This document shows, one piece after another, positions 1-8,093 of a stretch of DNA of 14,261 bases. This DNA is from Thalassiosira profunda. Lineage: Eukaryota; Bacillariophyta; Thalassiosirophyceae; Thalassiosirales; Thalassiosiraceae. The stretch is taken from the NCBI GenBank assembly GCA_036939355.1, contig JALLAP010000325.1, forward strand, positions 1 through 14,261. The letters are read 5' to 3'. A model generated the notes under the pieces. That model ran no database searches. It saw only the letters and a program-made list of their open reading frames with translations, and was not told where the DNA came from. The first letter of the stretch is position 1; every line of letters starts with the position of its first letter. Position numbers and translations under genes: made by a program.

Positions 1-1906
1 CGCCGGAGAGGTGGGTGACGTACGCGTTCAGCTTTTCGTCTGCGGCCGCCTCGGCAGACCTGAGAATCTCTTCGTGCCTCCGCATCGCGTCCAGTTCCTG
101 CTCCTGCTTTTGCAGCTCCCGGTCCGTGGCTCGTTTCCGGACCTCCATCTCTTCCTCCTGTTCGCTCATTTTCTCCTTCATGCGCTTGAGGTCCGAGGTC
201 AGAGTGTCGTTCTTTCGGCTCAACTCATCGATTTGCTTCGACGAGGCAAAACTGGCCATCTCCTCTGCCTCCTCGCGTTCGGCTAGTTTCGCATGCAGTT
301 GCTGCAGCTCCGAGGAGAGGGTCTCGTTCTTTCGGTTCAAGTCATCGATTTGCTTTGACGAGGCAAGGCTGGCCATCTCCTCTGCTTCCTCACTTTCGGC
401 CAGCTTTGCCCGCAGTTGCTGCAGCTCGGACAAAAGTTGCTGGTTCTCCTCGCTCCAACTCGGGTCTGTTTGCTCTGTCGTGACATTGCGATTGACTGGT
501 TCGCTGCCCTTCCCACCCAGCCAAGCGAAAGTCTTCTGCGGTTCCGATGTCGCTGGGAGGGGCGCGGATTGAAGCAGCTTTGGTGGATTATTAGGTGACT
601 GATGTGGATGCGAACCCATCTCCTCCATCTCGTTCCGCGCCTTGCCAACAACTGGAGGCGCGGCCAGAAAGTTCTCAATGCGTGGCATCAATCCTTCCGG
701 AACTGCATCAGAGCTTTGATTCGGAGTAACTAACACATCTTGGGTACCAGGCGGCGCACTGAAATTTGTGGTCAGGGTGCTCCCCTTGCTGCTCTCGTCA
801 TCATCTGTGTTCATGGAGGGGAGGTCGAGGAGATCCTGGCAGTTTCGATCGGACTGTTCCTGTTCCTGATTGGTTCCGGAGTGCACCCAGCCTCCATTAG
901 CATCGTTGGTGGGCGAGGGATCCCGCCCCTCCCCGCTCCACTGCATCGATGCCACGTCGCCCTCAGGATCGCTGGCCGACCTCCGAACAACTTCCTTCTC
1001 TTGGGATCCATTCTTCCTCTGCCCTCGCAGCCTCTTCTTGAGACCTTTCGAAGCCCGACTCAGCATCCCACTGCTGCCCTTGCTTCTCTTCGAGCCGGCA
1101 TCGTCCTCATCACTGCGATACTCCTGTCTGTGATCAGATTTGGCGCCCCGCATTTCTGCAACACCTGCGCTTTGCGCCCTTTGCATCCTCCTCTCATCTT
1201 GCGCTGCACTCTGAAATTTGTGGTACTGCTCGTCGTAATCCACGCGCTGTCCGGCGTTGTACTGATCCGTCATGTTGACCCCATGCGGAGGATCGTGGCT
1301 CTGCCGATGCTTTCGGGGCCTCGACCGCGGAGGCGTGGCGTACGGCGCACAAGGGTGAGGCAGGTCCGGAATCCTCGCCGCTGTGGCCGCCGGAGAAGCC
1401 GAGTGTGCCCGTCGCTGCCTCTGATGATGCTTTTGTCTTGGCGGGGTATGGTACGGGCTCCCCACCTGCAAATTTGGCCCATACTGATGGCGGTAGGGCG
1501 ACGCTCCATCCCGTGGCGGGGTGCGCGGATCCCTTTCGACAGGACTCGAGAGGGCCTGCCGCTGCTCCTCGTGCCGCTCCCGCAGCTTCATCTGCAGCGG
1601 CGATTGCTTTGTCGGATGGTTCGAAGCTGGCTTCGAGTGCTGTGGGTGCTTGGATTGCCGCGGCTGATGGTGCGGCGCCGGCTGCACATCGCGTGCGCCA
1701 GCTCCGCTTCCTCGCCTCCTCGCGTCGCCACCACTCCTAGACCTCCCACCGTGAGAGTGGCGGCCCGCCTTCCGCGAGGAATTAGGCACCGTCGGACTGG
1801 TCGTCGGCGAGGGCGCAAAGTAGGGCGACTCCCCTCCGCCTCCGCCGCGGTTGTTGGCGATCCGCGGCGTGGGGGCGGCGGCGCGTACCGGGCTCCTCCC
1901 CGACAT
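1..1906 (-). CDS. Disordered, coiled-coil protein of unknown function (partial, C-terminus beyond left edge)
   Basis: An open minus-strand frame runs without a stop from the ATG at 1906-1904 to the window edge, giving at least 635 residues. I do not recognise the family. The first ~480 residues are low-complexity and probably disordered: rich in Pro, Ser, Arg, His and Gln, with a poly-Gly run near residue 25, basic Ser/Arg-rich stretches and some acidic patches. From about residue 485 to the edge the sequence becomes a charged coiled coil (runs such as AKLAESEEAEEMAS), including a 39-residue unit present twice. No membrane segment, signal peptide or catalytic motif is visible. An in-frame ATG at 2014-2012 would add 36 residues; I chose 1906 because the protein-like composition begins there, but both are possible. 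It is divergent from the sulfotransferase gene. A cytoskeletal or scaffold role is a guess from the coiled coil only. Confidence 0.72.
   Translation of the reverse strand, partial: MSGRSPVRAAAPTPRIANNRGGGGGESPYFAPSPTTSPTVPNSSRKAGRHSHGGRSRSGGDARRRGSGAGARDVQPAPHHQPRQSKHPQHSKPASNHPTKQSPLQMKLRERHEEQRQALSSPVERDPRTPPRDGASPYRHQYGPNLQVGSPYHTPPRQKHHQRQRRAHSASPAATAARIPDLPHPCAPYATPPRSRPRKHRQSHDPPHGVNMTDQYNAGQRVDYDEQYHKFQSAAQDERRMQRAQSAGVAEMRGAKSDHRQEYRSDEDDAGSKRSKGSSGMLSRASKGLKKRLRGQRKNGSQEKEVVRRSASDPEGDVASMQWSGEGRDPSPTNDANGGWVHSGTNQEQEQSDRNCQDLLDLPSMNTDDDESSKGSTLTTNFSAPPGTQDVLVTPNQSSDAVPEGLMPRIENFLAAPPVVGKARNEMEEMGSHPHQSPNNPPKLLQSAPLPATSEPQKTFAWLGGKGSEPVNRNVTTEQTDPSWSEENQQLLSELQQLRAKLAESEEAEEMASLASSKQIDDLNRKNETLSSELQQLHAKLAEREEAEEMASFASSKQIDELSRKNDTLTSDLKRMKEKMSEQEEEMEVRKRATDRELQKQEQELDAMRRHEEILRSAEAAADEKLNAYVTHLSG
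182..415 (-). repeat. Tandem 117-bp coding repeat (two 39-residue coiled-coil units)
   Basis: Two adjacent copies, 299-415 and 182-298 reading on the minus strand, lie inside the coiled-coil end of the partial gene. By hand comparison the two protein units share 29 of 39 residues; conserved blocks include EEAEEMAS and ASSKQID. The unit length is an exact codon multiple, and the substitutions are mostly conservative (D/E, S/T, K/R/Q), which fits an internal duplication maintained under coding constraint. More copies may lie beyond the left edge. Confidence 0.85.
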
Positions 1907-2287
1907 GACAGTTTCCGCTTTTAGAAGTCGAGCGCGTGTCGTCGACCAGCAGCCCCGCGCGTTTGGGGTGGAGCAATCGATCAATGCCGTCCAGTGATGT
2001 GAGTGTGGTTGCATCTCGGCATCAAACCAGATTCGCTCGGCATCAAGTTCTGCCGTATCGTACTTACTACTTACTTAGGTACATTAAGCACCTACTTACC
2101 ACGTAAGACCACAGGTGGGAGACAAAGCCGTTGCCAAGTTGCCAGTTGCACGTTCCGACACCGAGCACCAAGGTGCAGCACCGTCGGCGTCGGCTCGGAG
2201 GGCACGCGGTGCGACCGGCGGCTTCTTCATCTTTGCTCATAAGCGCTGTAAGCGCCTCGGCAAAGCGACGTTGCACCGCGCGGAACA
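1907..2287. promoter_or_regulatory. Divergent intergenic region with TACTTAC elements
   Basis: This 381-bp gap separates two divergently read ATGs and should hold both promoters and 5' UTRs. Three copies of the heptamer TACTTAC occur at 2061-2067, 2068-2074 and 2093-2099, the first two directly abutting. Short arms TAGGT (2076-2080) and ACCTA (2090-2094) could form a small hairpin, and ACGTAAG follows at 2101-2107. Further right, 2165-2182 reads GCACC-AA-GGTGC-A-GCACC, in which the middle arm can pair with either neighbour. No convincing TATA box was found. The regulatory role is inferred from position and from recurrence of similar elements in other intergenic regions of the window. Confidence 0.5.
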
Positions 2288-3298
2288 ATGGCCGCCGCCA
2301 AGGCCTCCCCGTCCGTGAGGCACGCCCTCCTTTTCTTCGCCCTCGGCCAAATCGTCGCGCTGGCCCTGAGCAACGTCGTCTGCTCGCTCTGGAAGGGCGG
2401 CCCCTGGACTTACCTCCGCTCCCAACAAACGGGGGATGCTCTCCCATCCTACTCGGGCCGGCCCCCCAGACGGCTGCAACCGCGGAAGGTGGATAGAACG
2501 CAGCTGCCCCAAAAGTGCGGACTGGTCTTCTTCTATCATGTCCCGTCCACCGGGGGAGCGACGATCAACACGTGGCTCAGACAGTACGCCGACAAGGAAA
2601 CGACGCCGTACTTCACACTCTGGGGGCGCGACAAGGAAATGAAGGCGAACTCCTTGGGGGTCAACGAAGGAATGGAAGAGGCGTTCATAAACGGCAACCC
2701 GCGGCACACCGGGATGAACAACTTTGCGCAGAATATCGGCCCGGAGGAGTGGCGAATCGCCCATTGTCATCATTCGAGCATGCACCTCAACGCGACGGAA
2801 GAATACCTCTCGCAATGGAGAGATTCGGTGGAATCGCAGGGGTGTGCATTTGTGGCAGCAGTCATGTTCCGGGAGCCGCTCAGTCACAGCATGTCGCTGT
2901 ATAAACACGTCGAGCGGTTCAACAGCTCGCGAGACGTGTGGACGGAGCACTTGCAAACACCGTCCGAGACGGGATTTTGGCAGACGCAGCTTGACTATTT
3001 CCTTTACAATTTCATCACGCGCAACCCCAACGGGGTCGACAAGGACGCCAAGGTCCAACGGGCACTGGAGATACTGACAAAGCACTTCGACATTGTGACG
3101 GTGGGCGAGCACGATCGCTTCAAGCGGGAGCTGCTCGAACGGACCGGGTGGGAGGACAGGGAAATGCGACGGACGAACACACACAACAAAGACATAGTGT
3201 TCACGAAGAAAGAAGTGGAGGCACTGCAAAAGCTGATGGAGGAGAATGGCGATGCGGATTTCATTTACGAGGTGAAGAAGCTGTTTGGCAGCAGGTGA
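2288..3298 (+). CDS. Type II membrane sulfotransferase (PAPS-dependent, carbohydrate sulfotransferase-like)
   Basis: A single-exon, 336-residue protein starting at ATG 2288 (context AACAATGG). A short N-terminal tail is followed by a hydrophobic signal anchor at about residues 12-35, then a lumenal catalytic region, the layout of Golgi sulfotransferases. The 5'-phosphosulfate loop is HVPSTGGATI at 84-93 and the 3'-phosphate motif is FREPLSHSMSLYKH at 194-207, with R195, S203 and Y205 in the expected places. Possible N-glycosylation sites are N168 and N212. The family moves sulfate from PAPS to a sugar hydroxyl in the Golgi; the acceptor cannot be told from sequence. One oddity: the loop position that is normally Lys (PKTGG type) is Ser87. 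The stop codon lies 30 nt from that of the convergent MATE gene. The family call is good; catalytic activity is less certain. Confidence 0.82.
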   Translation: MAAAKASPSVRHALLFFALGQIVALALSNVVCSLWKGGPWTYLRSQQTGDALPSYSGRPPRRLQPRKVDRTQLPQKCGLVFFYHVPSTGGATINTWLRQYADKETTPYFTLWGRDKEMKANSLGVNEGMEEAFINGNPRHTGMNNFAQNIGPEEWRIAHCHHSSMHLNATEEYLSQWRDSVESQGCAFVAAVMFREPLSHSMSLYKHVERFNSSRDVWTEHLQTPSETGFWQTQLDYFLYNFITRNPNGVDKDAKVQRALEILTKHFDIVTVGEHDRFKRELLERTGWEDREMRRTNTHNKDIVFTKKEVEALQKLMEENGDADFIYEVKKLFGSR

Positions 3299-3308
3299 CG
3301 GGATGCGC

Positions 3309-3314
3309 ATTAAA
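3309..3314 (+). terminator. Possible ATTAAA polyadenylation signal
   Basis: The hexamer ATTAAA begins 11 nt after the sulfotransferase stop codon, inside the 30-nt gap between the two convergent stop codons. Position is suggestive, but many algae do not rely on this hexamer, so this is weak support. Confidence 0.25.
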
Positions 3315-3328
3315 TAGCCGTCTCCAAT

Positions 3329-5048
3329 CTATCCGTCCAATCTCGACGCAGCTTTCGATGCCAACTCGCCCCAATCACTGCGGAGAATGATTGCCGTGCA
3401 ACTGATCGTCACAGCGTACATTCCGGCTGTTATTCCCCACCACAAACCCGCTACTCCTCCACCCAGCCGTATGCCCAGAATATATGCAAGTGGGAGGCCG
3501 ACGACGTAATAGGAAATGAAGTTCCAAACCGCACCCTGAAACTGCCTGCCTGAACCCCGGAAGATTGACTGGATGTTGGCATTGACTGCGTCTGGCAGCT
3601 GAAACACAACCGCAATAAAAAAGAGAACTCGTGACTTTTCAACGATGTCCAAATCCGTTGTGAAGAGCCATGGAAGGGACTGGGAGAAAGCCAGCAGAAC
3701 TCCCATATTGATCACCGACATCACGACGCCCGACAAGAGTGTGAGATTTGACGCTATTTCAGCACGATTGGCATCGCCCGCTCCCAAGGCGTTGCCAATT
3801 CGCACGCTGCCGGCAACGCTTGCGCCGAGATATTGCATGTATATCAGATTTGCCAGGTTCATGACGACGGTGTTTGCTCCAATGGCTACGATTGCTTCCT
3901 GCCCAGGTAGCAATCCGCAGAGTAGTGTGAGTGCCTCAAAAGCGATCCACTCAAATAACACTTGCAGCATTCCTGGAATCCCAAGAGATAGGAAATCAAT
4001 GAATGCACTTGCGCTCAAGGCTTCTCTGACGACAAATCCTTCCCAGAGATGTCGCAGGAAGTCTGCATGATTCTCAACCGTTTCGTCGTATCCGCAACTG
4101 CTCCCATTCTGCCTTCTATTGTTCGTATGCAATTGTCGGCGATCCAACATTGCCATGCAGACAAAAACGGCTGGCACCAATGCAATGTTCCCTATCGTCT
4201 TTGCAATCGCCGCTCCCATCCAGCCCCGCTCTGTGAAATGGACCAAAAAGTAGCCAACAACAACATTGATAAATATATCAACTCCGGTGGATATAAGCAT
4301 GGGTAATGCCTCGTTCCTCGCTTCAAAAACCTTCCGTACCAGCTGGTAAACAAAGATGAAAGGGTATCCTGGAATCATAAATCGTATAAAAGCGCCTGCC
4401 AAGGTCGATACCTCCACCGGTTGGCCTAATGCAATCAGTATGGGAGCTGCATTCCACATTGCAACACTGCTGACAAGAAAGACCAAGGATACCACGGCTA
4501 GTCCCGTAAGAAAATACGTTCCCATCTTGTGGGGTTGATCGGCGCCATGCGCCTGGCTGCACAGAGTATCCATCGCCGTCAAGATGCCATCGGCTGGCGC
4601 CATGGCCACGATGTTGCTAACTGAGACAAAGAACTACATATGAGCACACAAAAAGGGCAGCAATAGAATCAAACAGGTACAGGCGCTTACACATCACCGC
4701 GAAAGACGCGGCATCCAGATGCAGCTTTTGCATCTTCGCCCCTTCCTCTTGTTCCTCGTCGGCATACTCGACTCGCCCAACCAGTATGATGGTAACGATG
4801 CCGGGGAGCATTTCGAGCAGGTACGTCGCGATGAGCGGCAGTGCAAGCTTGGCCATCCCGGCCATCTCGTCTCGTACCAATTCCCTGTCGCTGTGGGTGA
4901 CGGTATCCTCCCCATCGTCGTCTGTGTCAAGCACGAGAGGCTTCCGCTCGAGGCTGACGGCCTTGGCACCGATAGAGATGGATCCATACTGTCGATCGTT
5001 GCCGCAGGAGGTGTTGTTTGGGCCATCGCCGTCGAGTAAGGCGGCCAT
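3329..5048 (-). CDS. MATE-family multidrug/toxin extrusion transporter, two exons
   Basis: Exons join(5048-4691, 4620-3329) give a 549-residue protein. The ATG at 5048-5046 is the first in frame after an upstream stop. Splicing rebuilds a split Phe codon (residue 120) and yields the MATE core: TM1 (about 66-91), TM2 into NIVAMAPADGILTAMDTLCSQAHGA, close to the family pattern of a TM2 ending in ALDTLCGQA.GA, then about ten more hydrophobic segments. A hydrophilic loop at about 278-312 separates the two six-helix halves. MATE proteins export organic cations, metabolites or drugs using a proton or sodium gradient; the substrate and membrane (plasma, vacuole or plastid) cannot be assigned. The first 60 residues are acidic and hydrophilic with no signal peptide. 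An acidic insert at about 93-108 lengthens the TM1-TM2 loop. The gene shares a 136-bp head-to-head promoter with the kelch gene. Confidence 0.9.
4621..4690 (-). other. Intron of the MATE gene (70 nt)
   Basis: On the minus strand the donor is T|GTAAGC and the acceptor TTTGTCTCAG|TT, with a T-rich 3' half. Removal restores one continuous MATE helix across the junction; left in, translation would end at a stop inside the intron or just after it. Confidence 0.9.
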
Positions 5049-5184
5049 CACTGGTCGGTGTCTGATGAGTTGCAGCAACTCTCCGCTCCGCCTTACATTT
5101 TCAATTCCTCTGTAGGAGATACTAAAGTCCTCTGTGGATCTTCTCGTCCCCGCTCAGCCACAAACCCTTCAGCAAACATCAACG
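5049..5184. promoter_or_regulatory. Short bidirectional promoter (MATE / kelch genes)
   Basis: Only 136 bp separate the two divergent ATGs, so both promoters and 5' UTRs must fit here or overlap the neighbouring exons. A perfect palindrome GAGTTGC-A-GCAACTC lies at 5067-5081, 19 nt upstream of the MATE ATG. The stretch next to the kelch ATG is pyrimidine/C-rich, as in many start-proximal regions. No TATA box was seen. Confidence 0.55.
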
Positions 5185-7917
5185 ATGGGCGGCAAGCGCG
5201 ACAAGAAGAAGAAGGCGAAGGACCCCCTCAAGAAGGCGGCCCTCGCGGCCAAGAAGGAGGCCAAGGCCGACAAGGCCGCCCTGAAGCGATTGCAGCGGGA
5301 GCAGGCCCGGCTGAGCAGCCTGAGCGTGCACGACGACGACCACGAGGATGGGGCTGATGGGAGAGGCAAGAAGGGAGGGAAGGGCAAGTCGGCGCCGGAC
5401 GATTTGGACGCGTTATTAGAGTCGTACAAAAATCAGACGCGGGAGCTGACGGCGGTGGAATTGGAGGCGATCGCGACGCCGTTTCCCTGCCCGCCCCGGG
5501 GGAACTTCACGTGGACGCTGTGCCCGAGCAACGGGATGTTTTACATGGTGAGTGGGTGCCGAGATGCAATTGCGCTGTTCAGGGGGGGCGTAGGTAGAGG
5601 TCGTTTGTATTTGGGGACTTGGCTTATGGATCATTCGGTGTTGGTGCAGAGTATTGGTTTTGTTGAATTGCAATTATGCTCACATCATATGCACACTTTC
5701 TATCAGTTCGGAGGGGAGTATTACGACGGAGCCGAGAACCTGGTCTTCGACGAGATGCTTCGGTGGGATCCGGACGCCAAACCGCAATCGGACAAAGACG
5801 ACGAAGACGAAAGTGCTGGCACGGACAACAATACTACTGGGCAGTGGACCCGCATACGCACCCCGGCGCCGAGGCCGCCTCCCCGGTGCGCACACTCTAC
5901 GGTGTATCATAACGACTCCCTGTACGTCTTCGGGGGAGAGTGCGCCACCGCCGATCAGTACCACCACTACAGAGATTTGTGGAGATTCGACATCAAGCAA
6001 AATGTGTGGGAGGAGTGCCGCGCGAGGGGTGGGACGCCACCGGCGGCGAGATCGGGCCATCGGGCCGTGGTGTGGAGGCACTACATGATTCTTTTCGGGG
6101 GATTTCACGAGGCGTTGCGGACCGAGACGCGGTGGTTCAATGATGTGCACATTTTCGACTTTCAGACGTCGACCTGGACAGAATTGAAGTACGGCAAGCT
6201 GGCGAGGTTGCCTCCGCCGAGATCTGCGTGCAACATGTCCATCTGCACCTCTCCCACCGAGGCGCTGTTTGTGTGCGGTGGATACAGCAAGGTGAAGAAT
6301 GCCAACGCCCCGGGAGCCAGCAGGTCGGAGGGGATCATGCACGTCGACTACTGGATGTTGCCGCTCAAGTCCCTGGTGAGCGGTGGAAAGGGAGGGCCCT
6401 TGAACGGCGCCAACCCTCCGTCGTGGGAGCGAATCGCGCGCAAGGGAGAGTATCCCTCGGCGCGGGCAGGGACGTCGGCAGTGCTGCACAAGAACAAGAT
6501 GCTGGTCTATGGCGGCGTGTTGGACCACGAGGGCGACCACCACAAGCTGGATTCCGTCTTTTACGACGATTTGTTTGCTTTGGACATGGAGCGAAGGAGG
6601 TGGTTTGCCATGAGGCTCAAAAAGGCCGCTGCTGGGAGGAGGCGCCGGCGAAAGAAGGACGGCGATGCTGCTGCAGAGGAAGCCTTTGAAGCAGAGGATG
6701 ACGAGGCCGTGGAAAGTGATGAGGATGTAGAAGAGGAGGAAGCCGCTACAAATGAAGAGGCAAAGTCGAGTGGGTGGGATCTGGATCAGCTCCGGCACGA
6801 CATGTTCGCATTCATTGACGGCCAGGGCAATGTCGTATTTGAGAAGATTGAGGAGGAAGAAAATGAAGACGATGGTAAAGAGAGAGGCAAAGGAAAAGAG
6901 GACGACGAGGAGATGACCGCAACCACAAAGCAAACGGATGCGTCGGAAGACACTGACGCCACGGGAGATGGCAGCGGTGCTGGTATGGCCGAGACCGAGC
7001 CGCAGACGAAACCAAGCGCTCCTCCAAAGGCAGCGCCCCAGGCCCAGACACCTAAGCCTTCCGAGAAAATTGCCGCCTCGTCTGTCATGAAGGTGGATGA
7101 CTCGGGAATGCCCACTGCCGTGGCCCGTCAGACGCCGCTTCCGAGGATCAACTGCGCCTCTGTGGTGCGCAACAATACGTTGTACATTTACGGCGGCGTG
7201 CTGGAGGTTGGAGACCGCGAGGTGAGTAACAAGTCGCCGTTGTCTTGCATTGCTGCGTTCTTTTTCTGATGGATACTATCCTTGGTTCAGGTCACACTCG
7301 ACGACTGTTGGTCCATCGACCTGAACAAGCGTGACAAATGGACTTGCATTTGGCCGGGGCAGATGCATCGTCAAGTTTGGAAGGGCGTGGACAGTGATAA
7401 CGATAGCTACATCTCGTCCGACCAGGCAGGCGACGATGACGACGAAAGCGACGATGGAATGGCCGAGTTTGAGCCAATATTGGAAGGCGAGCCCGACGAG
7501 GAGGAGAGCGAGGAGGCCAGAAAGAAGGCCAAGAAGGCGGCCAAGAAGGCCAAAGAGAAGGAGAAGCGGCGCGGTATTCGGCACGAAATCGCAGATCTGA
7601 AAGAAAAGCTTGGCGTGGACAACGAGCAGCGAACGCCACTGATGGGAGAGTCGGTGGCGGACTTTTACGCTCGCACGACCGAGTATTGGAACGTGGAGGC
7701 GGCCAATTCGGTGGGACAGGCCGCCGCCGACCGGGGAGATGCTTTGTCAGCGAAAGAGCTGAAGCGGGAGGGATTTCACCTGGCTCAGGCGAGATACGAG
7801 GAGTTGGCGCCGATACTGGACCGGCTCAACGAGTTGGAGGCCGCGCAGGCTGAGAGCGAGGAGAAGAGGGCAAAGAAGAAGGCCGAGAAGAAGCCGAAGA
7901 AGGACAGGATGAGATAG
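5185..7917 (+). CDS. KLHDC4/Kel3-type kelch-repeat protein with C-terminal DUF4110, three exons
   Basis: Exons join(5185-5547, 5707-7221, 7291-7917) give 834 residues. The lysine-rich start (MGGKRDKKKKAK) matches the usual KLHDC4 N-terminus. Kelch blades follow, with recognisable family motifs: FGGEYYDG right after intron 1, RCAHS...VFGGE, HHYRDLW, RSGHR...ILFGGFHE, the VCGGYSK strand and, after a long insert, YIYGGVLEVGDREVTLDD spanning intron 2. The insert at about residues 430-600 is highly acidic and low-complexity, as in animal homologues. The C-terminus (about 743-815, VADFYARTTEYWN...) matches the DUF4110 region of fungal and plant relatives, followed by a lysine-rich tail. The family is conserved in eukaryotes, but its molecular role is poorly defined; a protein-interaction propeller is the safe statement. 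I used ATG 5185 because the frame upstream holds no ATG. Confidence 0.93.
5548..5706 (+). other. Intron 1 of the kelch gene (159 nt, in frame and stop-free)
   Basis: Donor ATG|GTGAGT and acceptor TTTCTATCAG|TTC. Excision joins ...GMFYM to FGGEYYDG exactly as the kelch family requires. The intron is 53 codons long with no stop in the reading frame, so an unspliced mRNA would still encode a full-length protein with 53 extra residues in the first blade. Confidence 0.92.
7222..7290 (+). other. Intron 2 of the kelch gene (69 nt)
   Basis: Donor GAG|GTGAGT and acceptor CTTGGTTCAG|GTC, phase 0. Excision joins GDRE to VTLDD, the conserved GDR(x)VTL motif of KLHDC4. Retention would bring an in-frame TGA. 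Confidence 0.93.
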
Positions 7918-8093
7918 GTGCGTTGGACAAACGAGCACCTACGCAGATGGGCGGTGCCAGCGGTGGGGGCGGAAACAACACAAAGGGCACGTTTTCTGAA
8001 AAGTCACACGAACACAGATTTTATTTTTGCACACAACCACCGGGGGTCCCAGAGGTCAATCTAAGGGGCCCTCTCAACACAATCGTGTTAGCC

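Noticed and set aside
740..1924. Long open frame on the plus strand (394 codons)
   Set aside because: It is exactly antisense to the partial minus-strand gene, Arg/Pro/Leu-rich with no recognisable domain; it arises from codon bias of the real gene. It also starts at a non-ATG-supported context.
2237..3310. Open frame of 357 codons on the minus strand
   Set aside because: Antisense shadow of the sulfotransferase, which has clear family motifs on the plus strand.
5134..5184. N-terminal extension of the kelch protein to 5134
   Set aside because: The extension starts with GTG, not ATG, and homologues start with the lysine-rich segment at 5185.
5680..6933. Open frame of 417 codons on the minus strand
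   Set aside because: Antisense to the kelch-repeat exon; crosses its intron border and has low-complexity composition without domain signal.
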